From DASWJZ01 sp964487455 (lineage in GTDB: Bacteria > Pseudomonadota > Alphaproteobacteria > Rhizobiales > Afifellaceae), in assembly GCA_964487455.1 (NCBI GenBank), contig CAZARE010000391.1, forward strand, positions 1-26,704: 26,704 bases of DNA. Reading direction: 5' to 3'. Position numbers and translations under genes: made by a program. The notes beneath the pieces were generated by a model that had not been told where the DNA came from, searched no databases, and worked only from the letters and a program-made list of their open reading frames with translations. This document shows positions 22,814 to 26,704 of the stretch, one piece after another (within the stretch, counting starts at the first letter, position 1; each line of letters opens with the position of its first letter).

Positions 22814-23016
22814 ACGACCTGTGGGCCCTGCTTCGATGGACATGCCGCCGAAACTAGGCAGCTAGCTAGCATCCATTGCTTGCGCCAAAGTTAATCTGGC
22901 AATTTTGTTGCGAAATTCTAGGGGAAAAGCTGGGCAATGGTAAAAATAGAATCAATTTTACGCACGACGGTTGAATCCTCTATTGCACAGCTGCGGCACG
23001 CCCGACAACTAGTCTG

Positions 23017-23031
23017 TTAAACGGTTCTTAA
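23017..23031. promoter_or_regulatory. CtrA-type binding box upstream of the CpaC-like gene and pilA
   Basis: Exact TTAA-N7-TTAA (TTAA 23017-23020 and 23028-23031). It lies 117 bp before the start at 23149 and 230 bp before the pilA start, so it is better placed for the plus-strand gene. Function is inferred from the CtrA consensus. Confidence 0.65.
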
Positions 23032-23148
23032 CCTCATCCGGGTGATAGATAAGCGACCGTACTCGCGTGCATCCTCGCGATCCGCGCGCCGCGGCATCTC
23101 AGCCAGCAAGCCGTCAGGCGAGACGGCGACGCGAACCAGGAGTCTCTG

Positions 23149-23619
23149 ATGCCATCTCATTTCGGCCTGTTCGGACGCAACCTGATTGTGGCAGCGGTTG
23201 CCGGCGCGGGAGTGGCACTGGGCTCTGCCGCCGCTTTGGCAAACGATACCGTGGACGTCACCATCGATTTCGCCAAGATACTGAAGCTCGACAGGGCGGC
23301 CGACACCATCATCATCGGCAACCCGAGCATTGCCGACGCCAGCGTCAATGACGAGCAGACGCTTGTCCTTACGGGCAAGTCAGCCGGCACGACCAATCTC
23401 ATCGCGCTCGACGTCAAGGGCGCTGAGATCATCAATACCACCTTGCGGGTCTCCTCGGACATTCGCCAGCTGACGACCGTATTCTACGGGCCGCAACGGC
23501 AAACGTTCTCCTGTGCGCCGGTCTGCGAACAGGTGATCTCGGTCGGCGACGATCCCACGAAGTTCGACCACGCCAAGGAGCAGATCCAGACGCGGCAGCA
23601 GTTCGCAGCCGGCCAGTAG
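23149..23619 (+). CDS. Free-standing CpaC N-terminal-domain pilus protein
   Basis: 156-aa exported protein. The signal peptide (about 1-31, ending ALA) is followed by a domain that matches the N-terminal part of the secretin CpaC in this window: VDVTIDFAKILKLDRAADTI and IGNPSIADASV here versus VNKSVVVDLPQPVGDVLV and SNPQIADAVL there. There is no secretin domain. A C-terminal extension has Cys122 and Cys126 (SCAPVCEQ), which could form a disulfide, and a Gln-rich end. Similar short proteins occur near Flp pilin genes in rhizobia; the function is unknown but a periplasmic role with the secretin is likely. An AGGAG ribosome site 6 bases upstream supports the start. It diverges from pilA. Confidence 0.87.
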   Translation: MPSHFGLFGRNLIVAAVAGAGVALGSAAALANDTVDVTIDFAKILKLDRAADTIIIGNPSIADASVNDEQTLVLTGKSAGTTNLIALDVKGAEIINTTLRVSSDIRQLTTVFYGPQRQTFSCAPVCEQVISVGDDPTKFDHAKEQIQTRQQFAAGQ

Positions 23620-23633
23620 GCGTTGAGGATCTG

Positions 23634-23647
23634 TTTACAATAGTAAA
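23634..23647. promoter_or_regulatory. Small inverted repeat in the tadE upstream region
   Basis: TTTAC-AATA-GTAAA, a perfect 5-bp inverted repeat, lies 14 bp after the CpaC-like stop within an AT-richer 122-bp gap. A second palindrome, GCTATATAGC, is at 23698-23707, 34 bp before the tadE ATG. Either could be an operator or part of a promoter; the arms are too short for a sure call. Confidence 0.3.
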
Positions 23648-23741
23648 AACAAAGGCGCGGTCCGGCTCGTCGTGTAAAGTTTTCGGCGAAACCTTCTGCT
23701 ATATAGCGTTCGATCAGAGACGCTGCGGAGTGTAGGCCGTT

Positions 23742-24332
23742 ATGAAGCGGTGGCCCTTTTTGTTGCACGTGAAGGCTCGCCGCGCCGCGCACCGGCGCCG
23801 CATTGGGCTGCGTCGCAGCGAGGACGGAACCGCCGCCATCGAGTTCGCGATCATCGCGCCGGTCTTCTTCTTCCTGATGTTTGTCATTGCCGAGACCGCG
23901 CTCGTGTTCGTCGCCGAGCAGATCATGGACAACGCCGTGTTCGAGACCGCTCGGCTTATCCGCACGGGACAGGCGCAGAACATGTCTGACGCCGACTTCA
24001 CCAACGAAGTCTGCAACCGAGTCTCGGTTTTCGTCGACTGCGAAAGCGCGAGCTTCTTCCTCGACGTGAAGTCTTACCCGACTTTCGACAGCATGAACCC
24101 GAGCGCCAAGCCCGTCGACGATGACGGGGAGTACGAGGATGCGGGCGACGGTTTCGGGTTCGGTTTGGCGAGCGAGATCGTGGTTGTGCGCGCCTACTAT
24201 CAGTGGCCGCTCAATCCGTTGATGGGCCGGCAGTGGCCTTCGCCTCCTCGCATGGCCAACGGCAAGCTTCTGATCGGCTCCTTCACCGCTTTCCGCAACG
24301 AGCCCTTCACAGCGACCGCAAGTGCCGAGTGA
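23742..24332 (+). CDS. tadE: TadE-like pseudopilin
   Basis: 196-aa minor pilin of the TadE family. After a basic N-terminus (KARRAAHRRR) comes the prepilin-like site SEDG29, then TAAIEFAIIAPVFFFLMFVI: Gly at -1 and Glu at +5 of the mature form, followed by a membrane helix. CpaA should process it. The rest is periplasmic, with two Cys (NEVCNRVSVFVDCES) that may pair. The C-terminal part is like other rhizobial TadE proteins. It is followed by a second TadE-like gene after 3 bp. It is encoded opposite to the main cpa operon. Confidence 0.9.
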   Translation: MKRWPFLLHVKARRAAHRRRIGLRRSEDGTAAIEFAIIAPVFFFLMFVIAETALVFVAEQIMDNAVFETARLIRTGQAQNMSDADFTNEVCNRVSVFVDCESASFFLDVKSYPTFDSMNPSAKPVDDDGEYEDAGDGFGFGLASEIVVVRAYYQWPLNPLMGRQWPSPPRMANGKLLIGSFTAFRNEPFTATASAE

Positions 24333-24335
24333 TCC

Positions 24336-24947
24336 ATGCCTCTCATGAAGCTCTCCCACTTCGCCGGGTTTCATGCGCTCCGCCGGCTCGCCTCACGGGA
24401 AAGCGGCATGGCGGCCGTGGAGTTCTCGCTGATCTTGCCCTTTCTCGTCGTCCTGTGGATCGGAGGCGTGGAAGTGACGCAGGCGCTCAGCGTCGACCGC
24501 CGCATCAATAATCTCGCCTCGGCCATCGGCGATCTATCGGCGCGCAGCAAGCAGCTCAGCTATTCCGACATGAACAACATCTTCGACATCGCGCCGGGCG
24601 CCATGTTCCCTTACTGCCAAACCAAGACAGAGTGCCTTTCCGCCGGACTCGCGATGCGCTTGACCGCGGTCAACATCGACGGTGGCGGCGATGCCGAGGT
24701 TGCCTGGAGCCGTGCCCAAGGTACTGCCCCCTACGGGCAGGGCGACGACATGAACAACCTGGTGCCGGCCACCCTCCGCATTCCCGGTTCGCAGATCATC
24801 ATGGCCGAGGTGAGCTACACCTATACCCCGGCAATCGGCTATGTGATCACCGGAGATCTCGACCTCGACGACCGCATGTTCTTCGTCCCGCGCCTCACGC
24901 AATACGTGAAGCTCTGCGACAACGACGGGGAGAATTGCGTTTCCTGA
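24336..24947 (+). CDS. Second TadE/TadF-like pseudopilin
   Basis: 203-aa pseudopilin. The processing site is SRESG24, then MAAVEFSLILPFLVVLWIGG (Glu at +5), followed by a periplasmic domain with four Cys (C617-type positions: YCQTKTEC and VKLCDNDGENC). It probably forms a minor pilin pair with the gene before it, as TadE and TadF do in Aggregatibacter. Whether it is TadF or a TadE paralogue cannot be settled by eye. The start at 24336 has only a weak ribosome site; an ATG nine bases further is an alternative. It converges on the PhnD-like gene with a 12-bp gap, where a GC-rich inverted repeat (24949-24955 with 24970-24976) might act as a hairpin. Confidence 0.86.
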   Translation: MPLMKLSHFAGFHALRRLASRESGMAAVEFSLILPFLVVLWIGGVEVTQALSVDRRINNLASAIGDLSARSKQLSYSDMNNIFDIAPGAMFPYCQTKTECLSAGLAMRLTAVNIDGGGDAEVAWSRAQGTAPYGQGDDMNNLVPATLRIPGSQIIMAEVSYTYTPAIGYVITGDLDLDDRMFFVPRLTQYVKLCDNDGENCVS

Positions 24948-24959
24948 TCGCCGCCTGGG

Positions 24960-26279
24960 CTACTCCGCCGGCGGCGCCTCGTCTTCGGATCGTGGCAGGA
25001 CTTCAGCCGCCGCCCTAGGCAGGCGAAGCGAATCGAGGTTCTGCGCCATAAGGGTCTCCAGTGCCCCATAGTCCTGCGAATCGACCGGCGCATAGCCGCC
25101 CCCATAGAACGGATTGAGCTTGTCGTACGCTTCGGGGCGGGTTGCTTCCAGCGTCACCAGAAACGCGCCGATCTTGTCCTGCTCCTCGTCGCTCAAGGTC
25201 CTCAGAACCGCAAAGGGACCGTGCGTGATCGGGGACGACCGCCAGACGATGGCGAAATCGTCCATCGTAATCTCGCCGTTCGCCACCAGCTGCGTCAGCG
25301 TCCCTCGGGAGTAGCCACGCTCGGCCGCGCCTGAAAGTGAGCTCCAGGCGAATGCCGCATCGGCCTGCCCGTCCCGCACCAAAAGGACGGCCTGGTTGGC
25401 GGAGCTGGTTTCAATGACGCCGCCGAAGGCCGTGGGATCGATGCCGGACGCGACGAGGCCGGCAAGCTGCATGCGCCGCGCACCGATCGAATCAGCCGCG
25501 CCGACGGCAACCGTCTTGCCGACGAGGTCGAAAGCGGACGCGATGCCTGAATTCGCCCGCGCGACGACCACCGCATGGTAGGCGGTCGTTCCGTCCGATG
25601 CGCGCGGCGCGACGATCGGCTCCAGGCAATGGCAGCGCGAATCGGCGAGCGCGAACGCGGAGGCGCTGTAGAAGCCGCCGTCGATGCGCCGCTCGACCTG
25701 TGCGTCGATCATGGCGGCATAGGACGACATGGGCAGAAGCTCGACCGGCCGATCCACCAGCGCGCCGATGTCGTCGGCGATTGGTCCGACGGCCGCCAGG
25801 GTGGCTGCAGCGCCGCGGTCCGCAAGTACGGCGAACCGGAGGGGTAGGGGCCTCTCCTCCGCCGGCTCCTCGAGACCTTCGCTGCCACCGGGCTGCTGAC
25901 GCGCCACCTCTTCCGGCTCGACCGGCTCGCCCGCACCCCCTGCCATGCCGTCTTCTGGCGCCTCGGGATCGGCCGCCCGGTCTTGCGCGGCAGCGGACCC
26001 GCCCTCAAATTCTGTCTCCCCGGAGGTTTCGGGCGGCGCATCCGCCGGCGCGTCATCTTGACGGCCATCCTCCAACTCTTGCGCCGCGGCGCCCTCGGAG
26101 CTGACCGCCGGCTCCTCGCCGCCGAGAAGCTGGCGCTTAAGCCAGGGCCTGATCGCGCGCAGCAGATCGTCCCCGGTCTGAGCACCTGCTTGCGGACAGA
26201 GAGCCAGCATGACGAGCCCGGCGGCGGCGCACACGGCGATCCGCAGCTTCTGACGAGATGCGGCGCCGCGGCCAGCCAT
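24960..26279 (-). CDS. PhnD-like phosphate/phosphonate-type ABC substrate-binding protein (orphan)
   Basis: 439-aa protein from the ATG at 26279, which overlaps the upstream stop as TGATG. An earlier in-frame ATG at 26606 would only read through the neighbouring gene. There is a signal peptide (about 1-34, ending GAQ). A linker of about 90 residues (roughly 55-145), strongly acidic and Ala/Pro/Gly-rich, follows. The rest (147-439) is a periplasmic-binding domain of the PhnD type: LPLRFAVLADRGAAATLAAV, YAAMIDAQVERRIDGGFYSA, GTTAYHAVVVARANSGI, LVGKTVAVGAADSIGARRMQ and AVLLVRDGQADAAFAWSS. No permease or ATPase gene is adjacent, so it may serve a distant transporter or act as a sensor domain. The ligand is unknown. 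Confidence 0.85.
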   Translation of the reverse strand: MAGRGAASRQKLRIAVCAAAGLVMLALCPQAGAQTGDDLLRAIRPWLKRQLLGGEEPAVSSEGAAAQELEDGRQDDAPADAPPETSGETEFEGGSAAAQDRAADPEAPEDGMAGGAGEPVEPEEVARQQPGGSEGLEEPAEERPLPLRFAVLADRGAAATLAAVGPIADDIGALVDRPVELLPMSSYAAMIDAQVERRIDGGFYSASAFALADSRCHCLEPIVAPRASDGTTAYHAVVVARANSGIASAFDLVGKTVAVGAADSIGARRMQLAGLVASGIDPTAFGGVIETSSANQAVLLVRDGQADAAFAWSSLSGAAERGYSRGTLTQLVANGEITMDDFAIVWRSSPITHGPFAVLRTLSDEEQDKIGAFLVTLEATRPEAYDKLNPFYGGGYAPVDSQDYGALETLMAQNLDSLRLPRAAAEVLPRSEDEAPPAE

Positions 26280-26704
26280 CAGATCGTCTGATTGTAGGCG
26301 CCCACTTCCGGATTGCGGCGCAACACGGCATCGACACCCTTGAACATGTCGCGCATGCGTTCCTCCGAAACCGGGCTTTCGACGACCACAACCAGTTCGG
26401 GCTTGTTTGAGGACGCTCTCACCAGGCCCCAGGTGCCGTCGTCGGCGACGACGCGCACGCCGTTGACGGTAATCAGGTCGCGCACCTCGTGCCCCGCGAC
26501 CTTTTCGCCACGCGCCTTCAGCTCCTCGAAGGCCTTCACGACTTTGTCCACCACCTCGTACTTCTTCTCGTCGTCGCAATGCGGCGACATGGTGGGCGTG
26601 CCCCAAGTCATCGGGAGCGCGCGGCGCAGGTCGGCCATGCTCTTCCCCGGGTTCCGGTCGAGCATGTCGAGAATGGCGAGCGCCGAGACGAGCCCGTCGT
26701 CATA
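26279..26704 (-). CDS. Phosphomannomutase/phosphoglucomutase, C-terminal part only (window edge)
   Basis: The last 141 residues of an alpha-D-phosphohexomutase, entering from beyond the window. The visible part begins YDDGLVSALAILDMLDRNPG, a usual sequence in the third domain of bacterial phosphomannomutase/phosphoglucomutase. It ends with domain 4, which includes the sugar-phosphate-binding loop GLVRASSNKPELVVVVES (R-x-S-x-x-x-P). These enzymes interconvert hexose 1- and 6-phosphates for LPS and exopolysaccharide precursors in the cytoplasm. The stop overlaps the start of the PhnD-like gene. The gene name (manB or algC type) cannot be fixed from this fragment. Confidence 0.9.
   Translation of the reverse strand, partial: YDDGLVSALAILDMLDRNPGKSMADLRRALPMTWGTPTMSPHCDDEKKYEVVDKVVKAFEELKARGEKVAGHEVRDLITVNGVRVVADDGTWGLVRASSNKPELVVVVESPVSEERMRDMFKGVDAVLRRNPEVGAYNQTI

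Larger units (their letters stand above)
22787..23148. promoter_or_regulatory. Divergent regulatory region between pilA and the CpaC-like gene
   Basis: 362 bp with no convincing gene; frames reading into the next gene in another phase are shadows. From left to right it holds the tandem TTTAGGAG repeat before pilA (22794-22813), the palindrome GCTAGCTAGC (22861-22870), a lone TTAA half site (22891-22894), an AT-rich stretch of about 100 bp (roughly 22885-22980), two GANTC sites (22949-22953, 22973-22977) and an exact CtrA-type box (23017-23031). The AT content contrasts with the GC-rich surroundings and marks it as a promoter region for both directions. Confidence 0.65.

Noticed and set aside
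22861..22870. GCTAGCTAGC as a mobile-element or recombination mark
   Set aside because: It is a short palindrome with no repeated flank or transposase nearby; noted only as part of the promoter region.
22891..22905. TTAA half site near pilA as a further CtrA box
   Set aside because: The partner half site at N7 is ATTT on one strand and GCAA on the other, so only half the motif is present.
26280..26606. Longer N-terminus for the PhnD-like protein
   Set aside because: The extension overlaps the phosphohexomutase gene in another phase and lacks a signal; the ATG at 26279 gives a proper leader and TGATG coupling.
1..26704. tRNA, rRNA, CRISPR, insertion sequence or prophage signals
   Set aside because: No cloverleaf-like, regularly spaced repeat, transposase or phage-type sequence was recognised on either strand.

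Overview
The window looks like chromosomal DNA of a high-GC alphaproteobacterium, most likely in the Hyphomicrobiales (Phyllobacteriaceae/Rhizobiaceae-like). The reasons are a kdsB gene divergent from a CycM-type membrane cytochrome c, a yej peptide-import operon with two yejA paralogues, a cpa/tad Flp-pilus locus in rhizobial order, and intergenic TTAA-N7-TTAA sites of the CtrA type. The species call is inference from gene content and protein character; no database was searched. No tRNA, rRNA, insertion sequence or CRISPR array was seen.

Layout. 1-648 (-): 5' part of kdsB (LPS Kdo activation), cut by the window edge. 816-1877 (+): membrane-anchored cytochrome c with two heme domains. 2053-9789 (+): yej peptide ABC transporter operon (two periplasmic binding proteins, permease YejB, and one polypeptide joining permease YejE to the double ATPase YejF). 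9802-10770 (+): GhrA-type 2-hydroxyacid dehydrogenase, probably in the same operon. 10736-12900 (-): small cluster of a MarR-type regulator, an NlpC/P60 peptidase and an FkbM methyltransferase. 13063-24947: Flp/Tad pilus locus. 24960-26704 (-): orphan PhnD-like binding protein translationally coupled to the 3' end of a phosphomannomutase/phosphoglucomutase gene.

The Tad locus. On the minus strand cpaB-cpaC-cpaD-cpaE-cpaF-tadB-tadC form one tight operon (21780 to 13915). The pilin gene pilA and the prepilin peptidase gene cpaA lie upstream as separate units divided by a strong hairpin. On the plus strand tadD converges on tadC, and a free-standing CpaC-N-terminal-domain protein and two TadE-like pseudopilins lie divergently from pilA. 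Together they encode the major pilin, its processing peptidase, the secretin with its pilotin-like and periplasmic partners, the localisation ATPase, the assembly ATPase and two inner-membrane platform proteins. No TadG with a long C-terminal domain lies in the window.

The best points for a second look are: exact or near-exact CtrA-type boxes in front of three Tad units (tadD, cpaB operon, pilA/CpaC-like gene); the yejE-yejF gene fusion; the duplicated cytochrome c domain; the Sec versus Tat signals on the two YejA paralogues; and the orphan PhnD-like protein with a long acidic linker. Most long open frames antisense to these genes are GC-driven shadows.
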